Assembly (NCBI GenBank): GCA_030015575.1
Contig: JASDDO010000026.1
Location: forward strand, 448,671,096-448,735,095
Source of the DNA: Agapanthus africanus
Lineage: Eukaryota > Streptophyta > Magnoliopsida > Asparagales > Amaryllidaceae
DNA: 64,000 bases
Direction: 5' to 3'
The notes under the pieces are model-generated. The model worked only from the letters and a program-made list of their open reading frames with translations. It ran no database searches and was not told the origin of the DNA. Both the position numbers and the translations under genes were made by a program. Positions 36,972 through 47,624 of the stretch are shown here, one piece after another. Each line of letters begins with the position of its first letter. Position 1 is the stretch's first letter.

Positions 36972-38679
36972 ATCTTTTGCTCGTCCTCGAGCAAACTTAT
37001 TTTTATTCACTAAAATCCTAACCGCACTTTCGCAGGGAAACGCGATTGCACTGAGCTCGTGCAACAAGCCGTTAAACCTCTAGGTGTCCCTAGTAGGAGG
37101 GGTGTCGTCTCCTGAAGGTTTTCAGCGGATTACACCCACAAAATCCTATCAACTCGGCCCATTGACTTTTGTTTTCCAATTAGGTCTTCTTACAAGGAAT
37201 TCTATTATCTTTTACCCGTAAATTATCCACCCATATTCTTCACGCTTCCTCATCATTTAACTTAAGATTATATATGTTCTATAGACTTACCTAGCTTTCG
37301 GCATTTCTTAAGTTTTCCTTCTAGGGTTCCATCTCCACTTAGGAATTTCTATCAACTCTACTAAAGATACAAGTTCTATTCTTCATCCCTTTCTCTCATC
37401 TAAACTCCAATTACATACCCCCACGTGTGTGTAAATATCACCCCTACACTTAGAAATTCAAATCAAGCAATCATGTCCTTGTCCGTTGTCCAAAGTACTT
37501 ATTGATTAGTGAATTTTTAAATGAAATTTGCTTACACATCCTTCATGCGACCGTTAATACTTCTTGAGGTACCAACAACCGATTACAAGATGCGTTAGCA
37601 CATTAGAGCGTACTTCCTAGTTTTGCAACATCCAAGGCTTTAGTAGTGACTCCCAAACCAGTTGGTCTAAGGCACTAGGTGATGAAGCACCCTCGCTAAA
37701 TATTTTTCTATTTTTGCAGCCTTAAGTAATCACAAAAACCAGTGTCCATTTTTTTTTATTCATTTTTTTTCCTTTTATTTTCATTGTACTAAGGACTTTA
37801 GACAAGAGCATTTCAAGGTCTCTTCTACTATTCCAAGTTTCAAGGTGCGTGATTGTGCAAGTTGTAGGGTATACGTTTTCAGAATCTAGACTTAAGCTTG
37901 GAACTATTTTTCAAACTTATACTCTAATAAAAGCTTCAATATTTTTTCTTCGTTTTGAGTTAGCCCAAGAAGTGAACCCAAAATTTACCTATTTCTAAAT
38001 AAACTACAAAGGCATATACTTTCTACCGCTAAACTTTAAGAAATGTTATTTTTAGGGTTTTTAATTTACTAAGTCTAAGATCTAGTTGTTCCTAGCCAGT
38101 TAACCTATTTTTCAAACACAAGTCAATTAGCCAAAATTGAATACAATAATTTTTATAATTTTTCAAAATTTTTCAATTTTTATGGGTTTTCAAATAAGTA
38201 TGCAAATGCAAAAATATGTACAAATGAATGCGAAAAAAGAAGACGTACCGAGCATACCCCCAAACTTGAACTTGACAGTGTCCTCACTGTCATGCTAAAC
38301 CAAGAGGGTCAAAATGCCGATACTCCCCTGTTTATTTATTTATAATTTTTTTCCATTTTTTTAATGTTTTCAATTTATTTTTTTTTTGTTTAGGAAAAGA
38401 AAACAAAAATATATGTACATATATACAAAGGTCCCCCCCAAACTTAAGCTTGGCCTTACACAAGCCAAATGTTGGCACCAACCATTCAAAAATCTTATCA
38501 TGGTAATGGTAGAGTTGGTGCAAGAATGGGATGGAAAGAAAAGAGATGAAAAGAACGCGAGACCGTGTGGAAAGAAGAATGGTAGAATATGGTCTCGGTG
38601 GGGGAGAAGAAAGACAGAAAGAAGAAAGAAGTGGAGTGCGATCTTGAGGGTGTAAATTGAGTGAATAAATTAGCGTAAT
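36972..38679 (-). other. 3' non-coding region of element G
   Basis: 1.7 kb between the end of the long open frame and the polypurine tract. It is AT-rich, with T-runs at 37748-37785 and 38340-38392 and two internal PPT-like tracts. I see no gene in it. Confidence 0.6.
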
Positions 38680-40227
38680 TTATGATGACCGATGTGTTAA
38701 AAGCGATTGCGCTAACCTATCAACTCGTCGTGCAATGGGGTCAAATCGCTCAAGATTCGCAAGAAAACATGGGTACGCCGAACTTGGTATAGTAGATGAA
38801 AGCATAACGGTCACTTGTTCGGTCGGAACAATGGGAAAGACGAAAGGGAGTGAATTAGGGATAGTATCTTTCTCACCGTAGTAAATTGTTTCGAACTTGA
38901 AAGATTCCATTAATGGTTCGAAACTACTATAATCAACCGAGTCTGATGGCTCATCTGAAAATGTAAAGGACTCAAACTCGGGCGGTGGGTCATCAACATC
39001 GTCCGAAAATGTGAAACACTCGTAGGTGTTATCGTCTGTGAGAATTGTGTCAGATTCAAAGGAAAAGGTTTCAAGCTCACAGTCTTCAAGCGGGGTCGGA
39101 ACGATGGGAAGGAGGGAGGGTGATATAGCAGTCAAAGGTTTAGGAGGATGAATTGGAAAATCAGACACAACAAATAAAAATGATTCAACCTCAGTATTAT
39201 CCTCAAGACTCTCCTCAATACTATCCTCAATATTTAACTCATCCATGCCATTATCATCAAAATCTAGACGCATATGAGATTCGGGAGAAACATTTAATAA
39301 CTCAGGATGATGATTTGAACATAAAATTTCACTTAAATCGACAGGTTCATCATCCGAAATATCCCCAGCGTCTATATCCTCAATCAAGTGAAAATCAATT
39401 TCTTTACACACCTCATCAAAAGCATGGATAGGTATCGATTTAGGTTCTAGATGGGAGGTGTAAAGATCGAAAGGATTAGGTGCGGTTTCACTCGAAAGGG
39501 GTTCCTCACAATTTGGCAAATCAAACACTACAAATTTGCACAACTCATCATTTTGGACACAAGTTTGAAAATTAGAGTTGTTGGATTCAATTGGGTATGG
39601 GTAGGTTTGATTTGGAAATCCTCTCTCATTCTCACTCTGTCCAACCGCCTCCTTATACATTAAAAAATTTGGAGCTAGCGAGAAATTAGCTACAGGTTCA
39701 CTAGGTTGCATAAGGGCGGCCACGGACGCTTCCACATTCCTAACCATTTTATTTGTTGCAGCAATATAAGCTTCCAACGACTCTTCCAAACTAGACTTAG
39801 GTGGTGAGGGGGTTTCGGTAAAAGATTCAAAATCGTTTGGATATGCAAAACTCCCTAATGGCTGTGTTGAAACGGTGTCTAGTGAAGGTGGGAAGGTCGG
39901 GTATGACTGGTAGGAAGTGGGTGATTGGATAGGGGTAGGGTCAACATATGGATAACAATGTGAAAAGTCGTGTGGATCCCTAGAACTAGATGAGTGGAGA
40001 TGGGTGAAAGATCGGCTGCGAGATTGAGTAATATGCTCAGCAATGGATATCGGCCTAGGAGTTACAGCAGGACTTGGAAAATTGGTGTCAACATATGGAG
40101 GTGGTAAAGATAGACTTGGTCGACAAAAATTGGGTTGAACAGTCAAACTGTTTCTCCTAGACGCCTCTATTTGATCTTTCAATGAAATTTTTGGCAAGGA
40201 AGGATCGTTTTTAAATTGACCGAACAA
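38680..40227 (-). CDS. Long uncharacterised protein of element G
   Basis: The only long frame of element G. It is open from about 40347 to the stop at 38680 (about 555 codons); the start is uncertain because the first 515 residues from 40227 begin at a non-ATG codon and the first ATG lies much further in. The N-terminal 150 residues are rich in Pro and Ser. Around residues 145-175 is a segment (SLEESLEAYIAATNKMVRNVEASVAAL) that resembles the coiled stretch following gag in Tat/Athila elements. The C-terminal half is acidic and carries about five copies of an E-[STC]-F-x-F motif (roughly residues 345-460). No zinc knuckle, protease or RT is seen. It lies in the sense direction of the element. 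A gag-derived or accessory structural role is a guess. Confidence 0.5.
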   Translation of the reverse strand: MFGQFKNDPSLPKISLKDQIEASRRNSLTVQPNFCRPSLSLPPPYVDTNFPSPAVTPRPISIAEHITQSRSRSFTHLHSSSSRDPHDFSHCYPYVDPTPIQSPTSYQSYPTFPPSLDTVSTQPLGSFAYPNDFESFTETPSPPKSSLEESLEAYIAATNKMVRNVEASVAALMQPSEPVANFSLAPNFLMYKEAVGQSENERGFPNQTYPYPIESNNSNFQTCVQNDELCKFVVFDLPNCEEPLSSETAPNPFDLYTSHLEPKSIPIHAFDEVCKEIDFHLIEDIDAGDISDDEPVDLSEILCSNHHPELLNVSPESHMRLDFDDNGMDELNIEDSIEESLEDNTEVESFLFVVSDFPIHPPKPLTAISPSLLPIVPTPLEDCELETFSFESDTILTDDNTYECFTFSDDVDDPPPEFESFTFSDEPSDSVDYSSFEPLMESFKFETIYYGEKDTIPNSLPFVFPIVPTEQVTVMLSSTIPSSAYPCFLANLERFDPIARRVDRLAQSLLTHRSS

Positions 40228-40347
40228 ATTAACGTACGACGCAAAATTAGGTTCGCGATACCAAAGTTCGGCTAATGATTTATTGTGTGGGGTACCCTTG
40301 TTAGAAGAAGAAAGGTGACAAGAAGGAAGGTTGGGTGGTGCAAGGAT

Positions 40348-41120
40348 TTATTTGGGGCTAAAAAATTTTGCAAGTTCTATAAAATATTTGTCCTTTTTTA
40401 TTTTCATTTTTCATTGATTTTTTTCTTTCTCTTTATTTGGAAAAAATTTTGTTGCAAAAAGATTTTAGAGAAAAGATATGCAACAACAAAATATTTTATA
40501 GAAAAGATATGCAACAGCAAAATATTACTTGCAATCTAATTTCATTTCAAGCGGGGCCCAAAAATCCTGCACAAAATTGTTATATGGAAGGCAATATATT
40601 TTATAGCTCACAGAATCTTGCAGGAATTTCCAGAAAAATATTTCAAAAATTACAGAGGAGGAACAGAGAAGCTTACAGAAAAATTTTCACGAGAAGATGC
40701 CACTAAATCGCCGCCCTTCCGCGTCAATAGAGCACTAACACCGCGGTTCCGCTGTCCTCTGGACAGAACGGATCCCCAAATTTTTTTGCAAGCTCTGATT
40801 CGACTAGATGGCCGCGGTTCCACGGCCTAAGGTGGGTTTTGGCCGCGGAATCGCAGCGAGATGGTGGATTTAGATCTGCAGAAAATTTTCACTGTTCTGT
40901 TATTTAATTTCCCTTCTGTTTCGATATCTCTTTTTTTTCCGTTTCGCTTTCTGGAAATTTTCAGATCCAAATTTGTATATCCTGCAAAAAATTCAGACAA
41001 GAAAGTATCCCTTCCAAAAATAACAAAATATATATATTTTTATATTTTTTTGATTTTTCAGATTTTTTAAATTTTATGATTAACCCGAAATCGCGAAAAG
41101 GAAAGTTCTACACCATCCTC
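40348..41120 (-). other. Leader of element G
   Basis: About 770 bp between the primer site and the long frame. It contains several GC-rich inverted motifs, for example GGCCGCGGTTCCACGGCC (40810-40827), CACCGCGGTTCCGC (40739-40752) and GGCCGCGGAATCGC (40842-40855), in otherwise AT-rich sequence. No protein seen. Confidence 0.6.
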
Positions 41121-41133
41121 GGAAACGGCGCCA
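41121..41133 (-). other. Primer binding site of element G (tRNA-Asp type)
   Basis: The minus strand reads TGGCGCCGTTTCC, two bases from the LTR end at 41136. It has one change from the usual TGGCGCCGTTGCC. Confidence 0.8.
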
Positions 41134-41135
41134 TT

Positions 41136-42479
41136 TGATTTGAGTGATTTAGCGTGCTTGCGCTTTCTAAAAGATAGATCAAAAAATATTTATAACCGCA
41201 ATCAAGAACGGCGTCGCATTAAGCTAGCCGGTGAGTACGGGTCGGTTCACAGGGATGTTGTGAATCTCCGATTCGTTCTTACGAGTTAATTCCGAAGGGT
41301 GTTCGGAGTTGTTATTAAATCTGAAAACCTAATTAACCAAGGGCAATTATCTAGATCTAAATCTTGCTAGGGTTAGCTTTAGGAATGGTTTGGAAATGTA
41401 AATAAATCTCAGCGCTTTCTATACCCAGATTAGGATCTAAGAGGAGTTATGGTAATTATCAATAAAGGGGATTAGATCCATTCGGGAAGGTGTTCCTTCC
41501 TCTAGGTTCTTATCCTTCCTTTAGAGATCCTTACCCTAACCTCCATGGAAAACGTGCGCAACTGAGCCTTTATACTACGGTATCACCGCTACCTCGAGGG
41601 ATAAGGTGCCGTAGGGCGCAGTGTGTGCGTGTATGCATGGAGTCCTATAGATTCTATGGGATGGGTAAGAAAGGAATGAGAGATCTCATCTCTCAAAAGC
41701 CCTTCCCAAAGCTAACATCTAAGGCAAGGAATTAAAATCTAAACTAGAACAATTAAATAAAACTACTTACAGTTGGCTCTCTCCAAACATCAACGCAGGG
41801 TTGTCAGATCTGGATTCATGATTTGAAAAGAGGCATCGATGCTCTCCAAAAGAATTCTAAAATTTATTAATGAAGGGAGGCATAGAGAAAATACAATGTT
41901 TTGGGTTCCTATTTATAGAGAATAGGAAACCCTAGGGTTACATTTGTTTCGCATGTCTGAAATTACAAAAATAGCCCTTAGGAAATCTTTTCAGAGCCGC
42001 AAGCAACTTTTGGTAAAATTTCTCGAAGCACGGGCACCAGATGGCCGCGAAACTGCGGCAATGGTGGGCTTGGGCCGCGGTTCCGTGGCCCTTTAGAGAG
42101 ATCAAGGAGTGAAATTTTGTGGGCTGCTTCTTGTTGGCTTGGGCTTCTTATTTCTATATATCTTTTTCCATTTGGGCTTCTAGGTTGGTTCCAGATCTTC
42201 AGTGAACAATTTGCAATGGATTTTTAACCATCCGCTTTGTCTTTTTGGACCTTGAGTTGCCTTGTTAATTGTGAACTGTCTTTCGATGTAGGCTTGACTA
42301 AGATCCTCCCATTTGTTGGTCAAAAGTCCATATTTTCATCGTCTTTACGTCGTTTTCACCGTTTCCTGTCCAAGAACCTGTAACCTGTAACATGTAGCAG
42401 ACATGCGTCAAAAGCACCTGTTTATTTATAAAAAGAATAAGAATGTGGAATATAGTAATGCAATATTATGGTGTGAACA
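41136..42479 (-). repeat. 5' LTR of element G
   Basis: 1,344 bp. The left 860 bp match 34494 to about 35369 almost base for base, and the right 424 bp match 36533-36956. It contains GGCCGCGGTTCCGTGGCC at about 42074-42091. Confidence 0.87.
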
Positions 42480-42984
42480 ACGAGCTCGTCACGGACGAGG
42501 ACTGACCAGGGCATGATTTCAGGGACGTACGATTGCATAGAGAGGCGTCGTTTTATTGTGTTTTCGCGCCATGAGCGTTTGACAGATCGCTTTTACGAGA
42601 TTTCTCGGACGTGCAGATCAGCACCGTAGGATCAGGCTACTGCTAGAGGCCAGGCAGAATGTGATGACCATTGATATATCACTTATTCATGATGATTGAG
42701 GCGCTGTTCAGCGTACAGAAGAATGAGCCAGTTGCTGCTGCAAATGACGGGATATTGCCCAGATGTTGGAGCTACTGTAGCAGGAGTATATACATCGAGA
42801 TATGATGGAAGGTCGCTAGACACTCGAGGATGAATGACTAGACATGTGGTTCGTTCTCTTACCCCGATGCGAGGTCATCAGATAGATTGATTCCAGCTAG
42901 AGACGACTTTACGCAGATTCGTTGGTAGTCGATAGAGACGATCGAATGTCAGGAACCCATTTCCAAGTATAAAGTATTCGGAAG

Positions 42985-43250
42985 ACAATGCAAGTAATGC
43001 TATGGACCCTCTAGAAGAATGAAACCCTAACTCAACGTAATGACCATGGAACACCTTCGAACTTTAGTGTTTGCGGCAGTTTAGCGGTGCCATTTTTGAG
43101 GCTTGGGTTTGTCCTTCTACGGTTGGTCCACAGGTGCTGTGGCATGTACTGGAATACTATTAAACTGTACTCAAGATGTTGATCTCTTGGGTGATTATGA
43201 GGTTTTGACAAATCTATCGGATAATTCGACATCATTCAGATATCATGTGA
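42985..43250 (+). repeat. Block shared with the leader of Copia elements C and H
   Basis: From CAAGTAATGCTATGGACCC to about 43250 it is collinear with 11026-11290 (C) and 50334-50600 (H), for example GACCCTCTAGAAGA, TCCTTCTACGGTTGG and TGTGGCATGT. No LTR borders it here. Confidence 0.7.
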
Positions 43251-44599
43251 TGAAATACATTGCTTAGGAGACTCCAGATATGAGTATAGCCGATGGAGCG
43301 CACTCCATGCAGCCACGAGAAGACAAGTCCGAATCAGTCGACATTGGAACAGAGTGGAGTAAATAGTTCGCACGAGAATTCGACGAGATGACGTTCCACT
43401 CCGCTGACATCAGAGATGCGATACGTTTGCAGAGGCGTTGTATATGGATATACCTTGCAGAATGAGTCGCGATGAGTATGCAGCCGTTCTGGATTGAGAA
43501 ATGAATGTAGTAAAGGACGACGACTTCCGTGCAATTCTGCAGAAACGAGATCTGAGAGAAACCTCGACAGGACCTTTCTAGAATACTATACGAGAAGACT
43601 TGGACCCAGGAGTGGTCATATTGCGCACACCTAGCAGGCCAGAGTTCGGCATCGTCGACGAGATAGCTGTCCAGGTTCGGATAGAGGACCTCACCCAGAT
43701 GCGTTGTGAATTGATCAAGAACAGACGAGTAAGGAGTATATCTCCGCAAGTTGGGACGAGTTCCCGAGGACGAGTTCGGCTAGCTATCTTCCACAGAGTG
43801 ATGAAGATTCTGAGTTCGTGATTTGAGTGCGTGTGAGAGACTTCGGATTGACCGTAGCCGAGAACATGTGCAGTGCGCAGATAGAGACATGACGTCGAAG
43901 TGGATGATAATACAGAAAAGTTGGACAAGAAGTTCGTACGAGATGCTGATGAGCGGTTGTTACTCCCCGTTAAGATTAAAGGTCGGATATGTCTACAGAG
44001 GCGTTGGGATGTGACCAGTTTCCGAGGAAATGCAGTGCTGAGGACGCAGATGTCCAGAGAGCGAGATAAGGTTATGCCAGAGTACCGGCCTCTGTACAGT
44101 TCGGCATAGGCGAGATCAGAAGAGACCTTGAGCAGGATTCCTTCCAGGACACTACTGCAATAAGATTTTCAGCCAGGATCGGATGTGTAATGTGAATCCA
44201 GAGGATCAGAGGTCGGCGCCAGTGACGTGCTGCTTTACGAGTGGTCATGAGGATCGACCGTGAGATGACCAGAGAAGTGGTATGATGGAATCGTCCCTGT
44301 TCACACACCTGACAGGGACATGAGCCGATGGATTTCGAGATAGGTAACCCACAGAGAAGATAAGGGCCCAAAGACAGAGGACGACAGACCGTGAGCAGGA
44401 GGCAAGTAGATATCTTGCTCTGCTGGGATTAGATGCAACGACACTTTCTCGACTTTGAAGGAGGATATATCGACCAGGGTACTTATGATTTGTGATTTGG
44501 TGATTCGATTATCACGTATCTGTCACGTTGGATTTTGGTATTTTAGGCGATCTATTCGCATGATTTAGTCTTGATGACTGAGTTTCATGATATTTGTTT

Positions 44600-45345
44600 T
44601 TTTGCACCATGGTTGTACCTAGGTATTCATATTTGTGCACAGTTGTTGCACCTGATATCGTTTTTGTGCCTTGGCTGCCCAAGTTTATGACTTCATGGAT
44701 TTCATACAGTTGGATTGATTTTATGCATATGCCATGCACCCGATTTGATTTTTGCACTCGGAATAGTTCAAATATGCTTGCAGTGCATTGATACGTATTT
44801 GTGCACCACAGTTGCACCTGATTTTGATTTGATATCATTCGATATGTTGATTTTGATTTCATGCTATGTTATGCGCGTGATTTGACTTACGCTTTCGGCA
44901 TCGTTTATATGCACTTTTGGTGTTTTGATTTGATTTGTGCATGCTGATGCACATGGTTGTGAGATTATACACCGCGGTATACCTGCTTTGGATTGAGCTT
45001 TATTGTATACCGTCGATTTCGATTATGATATAGGATTTCGTGATTTCGTGGATGTTGGATGCACATGATTTAGATTTTCTTCGTGCATGATGGATGCACC
45101 TGATTTGTATTTTCGCGCATGTTGGACGCATATTATGAGATGCGATTTTGGTGCACACCAGATGCACTAAATCGAGATTCTTTATGCATGTCAGATGCAC
45201 CTGATGTTGCTGTAAGGCACGCCCGTTGCCCTTGGCACATATTTCATGCACACCCGTTGCACCTAGATGTTGTTTCTGTGAACATGTATGGCACATATAT
45301 GGATTTTGATTTCCGTGTGCACCAGACGCACAAGGTATTCTTATA
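44600..45345 (+). repeat. Degenerate GTGCACC / GATTTGATTTT repeat array
   Basis: More than ten irregular units of about 30-60 bp, each with TGCACC, TGCACA or close variants next to a GATTT-rich segment (GGATGCACCTGATTTG, CAGATGCACCTGATG, CCGTTGCACCTAG). Spacing is irregular and units are diverged, so this is an old minisatellite-like array within element F. Confidence 0.65.
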
Positions 45346-45987
45346 TACATTTTGGGATTGATTTCTAATGGAGCAGTACGTTTTTATGATATTTGCTATT
45401 TGTTTTCGTACTGAGCAGGACTAGTCAGAGGACAGTACCTTGATATACTTTGCATGCATTGATAGTTATCGAAGGGATTTCCAAGAAGAGAGCTATAGTC
45501 TCAGTATTTAGCTACGTGTCCGATACGACACGAAACATTTAAAACAAGGAAACCCATCTAAATTGCTTTCAAAACGGCGGAACGTACATATTAAACATAA
45601 GATATATACATGTATGGTTATTTTCTTACAATAAACGTCCGCCACTGTGCAGTGTTATGCGCATCGCACAGCGATTTAAAAAGGTTCGGCATGCATTTCC
45701 TTCAGTTATTTACATGTATAGATTTGATGTCTACATGTATAATTTTGATGTATATCATACTGGTTTTGTTTTTGATTTCACAGTTGTGTCTTTACCATGA
45801 CTCCGATGATTGCAGGATGCTTGACGGAGCTTTGTTTTTTAGTTATCTTCTCATTGTTCATGCGCATGCATTGCGCTATGATGCGTCTTATGTATTGATG
45901 ATTTCAGAGCCCCGACGACTTGGACTTTTACTGAAATGTTTTAGTATTTGAGGGGTTTAAATTTAAGTTCGGGGACCGAATTTCTTT

Positions 45988-45999
45988 AAGGGGGAAGAT
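45988..45999 (+). other. Polypurine tract of element F
   Basis: AAGGGGGAAGAT directly before TGTAATATT, typical of Tekay-like elements. Confidence 0.8.
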
Positions 46000-47624
46000 T
46001 GTAATATTTTAAAAAAATAAAATATTATTTTTTGGAATATTTATAATTTAATTATAAAATATTGAATATTTTAAATAAAGCGGTATAATTAAATACCGAT
46101 AAATGGGGAAAATTTGGAAAATTATGGAAATTACTAAAAAGAGGGTGTTTTATGGAATTATGCAATTTTGAAGTTTTTATGATTAATTATATGCTAATTT
46201 AGTACTAATCGCGATTAAAAATCGCTAATCGCGCTTTAAACGTATTTTGAGCAAACATGCACCGTATCTTTTTATTAACACTTGTTGCAATTTTACTACA
46301 TGTTTTTGAGTACATGGCTTTTGGTTTGGGGTCACTATTGATGAGAGAAGGAAAATAGAAAAGAAAAGGAAAAGAATAAAGAATTAGGTATAGGTCAGAG
46401 AGAGAAAAGGTAGGGGTTACCTTTGACTTGCTCATACACTCATCTCACAATCTTCTTCACATTTTTTCCTCCCCTCTCCCTCTCCTTGCAGCTGCTGCTG
46501 CCCTAGCTCCCTCCCCTCTTCACCTCCCCAAAACTCCATGAAAAACACCACAAAACCCAAATCCCATTTCATTAAAAAGATGCACAAGCTTAAGGGAAGC
46601 ACATTGGAGCAAGAAAAATTAAATTTTGGACACTTGGGGCAACTCAAGAAAATTCTTGAGTTGCCAAATGAGGTTTTTTCTGAACCATTAGCTTAGTATT
46701 CTTATTTCTTTTACATCCATGTTAGATTAGAACCGATATTGTGTGGTTTGGATGAACCTTGAAAATTCTAGTTAGAGTTAATGGAAATTGAGAGTTGTGA
46801 TGTGAAATTGAGCTCAGTAGAGGCCTCACAAACCCCCTAGTGCTAAAATTCAGACCTAAACCAGGGGATAGAACCCCGGATTACGGATTTAGAAAACCCG
46901 ATATTGGAAAATTGTGGATTCTGTGGATGTAAAATAAAATATGCTAACACTCGGGCTACCTGAAAATTATTTTGCAAGGACAGTGATACATGCAGGTGAT
47001 TTAGAACCTACCCTAAATACCCTTGCCCCTAACTCCCCAACTTGGCCGCAGATTTATTCTTTCTAGCCGCAATTTGCGGCCAGACCTGGAGTATTGTGGC
47101 TCGTTCTTGTTCGGTAGCTCCAACATCTATAAATTAGACCCCTGGCATATGCAGAATTGACCAATTTGACCTAGGGTGAAATCTGGGACCATTTTGAATA
47201 GTTGTTGTTTTGATTCAGGTTTCGTATTGCGTATTTTAAAATCTGGATTTGCGTATTTGTGTTTTACCTCGATCACTTGGCGTTTTTACGACGATATTGA
47301 GGGTTGTTTGGTGGTTTTAAAAGCGTGGTCCATAGGTTCTAACATATAGGCCTTAGCATGTCGTCTGGTTTTCCCGATGTGATTTTAATGTGCATTTGCG
47401 ATTGTGTTATTTTGTAGGTACGTTCTCGAGGGCTCCATATGATGAAGAAGATGAAGGCGACATCTACACCGAGACACAAGATGCAGGTGAGTAGATTATA
47501 TCTACGGGGGAAGTAGGGTGGATGGCGTATAGCACCCCCGCAGTTCGATACTTAGTATACTAGATATATACTATATATATATATATGATAGCTTTTTGCG
47601 TGACATGGATTTTCAAGATGTGAT
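46000..47624 (+). repeat. Start of the 3' LTR of element F
   Basis: AT-rich beginning, a CT-rich stretch with CAGCTGCTGCTG (about 46489-46500) that corresponds to 7750-7800 of the solo LTR in inverse, and the GTGAGTAGATT..GGATGGCGTATAGCACCCCC segment (47488-47545). The GC palindrome GCCGCAATTTGCGGC is at 47066-47080. An AT repeat is at about 47563-47588. It is interrupted at 47625 by element H; the rest lies beyond the right edge. Confidence 0.8.

Larger units (their letters stand above)
34494..42479 (-). mobile_element. Element G: non-autonomous LTR element with tRNA-Asp-type primer site
   Basis: Read on the minus strand: 5' LTR 42479-41136, primer site 41133-41121, leader, one long open frame (40347-38680), a 1.7 kb 3' region, PPT-like tract 36971-36957, 3' LTR 36956-34494. 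The LTRs share both ends (TGTTCACACC on the minus strand and TCAAATCA at the other end). The TGGCGCCGTT primer site is the tRNA-Asp type used by the Tat/Athila branch of Ty3/Gypsy. No protease, RT, RNase H or integrase is recognisable. This resembles the class called TR-GAG or LARD-like, which depends on enzymes supplied by relatives. The probable target duplication is ATGAG/ACGAG. Confidence 0.75.
42480..45999 (+). pseudogene. Distal internal region of element F, decayed
   Basis: 3.5 kb, GC-richer than its surroundings up to about 44400, then AT-rich. Many short GATCGA-, GACGAG- and TCGAG-rich stretches suggest old Gypsy coding sequence, and the last bases before the polypurine tract (GGGGACCGAATTTCTTTAAGGGGG) look like the usual Tekay pol end. 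I recognise no domain with confidence. A block like the Copia leader (42985-43250) and a repeat array (44600-45345) sit within it. Confidence 0.5.
33122..47624 (+). mobile_element. Element F: decayed Tekay-like Ty3/Gypsy element framing the window
   Basis: Visible parts: tail of the 5' LTR (33122-34111), primer site (34114-34127), internal region (34128-34493, then 42480-45999 after element G), polypurine tract (45988-45999) and the beginning of the 3' LTR (46000-47624), which is cut by element H. The LTR end CGGGTCGTGACA followed by AGTATCAGAGC, and the LTR start TGTAATATT after AAGGGGGAAGAT, are typical of Tekay/Del chromoviruses. The internal region is much decayed and short; I recognise no intact gag or pol domain. 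The 5' LTR is cut by element D on its left, so everything else in the window appears to lie inside this one element. Confidence 0.7.

Noticed and set aside
38680-40227. A host gene for a Pro/Ser-rich protein
   Set aside because: The frame lies between a primer site and a polypurine tract, both next to matching LTRs, in the sense direction of that element. It is better explained as an element protein.
44600-45345. CRISPR-like regular repeats
   Set aside because: Units are diverged and unevenly spaced and the DNA is plant nuclear; an old minisatellite-like array explains it.
45610-45951. A 113-codon open frame before the polypurine tract of F
   Set aside because: Hydrophobic composition results from AT-rich decayed DNA; no motif was recognised and no related copy supports it.
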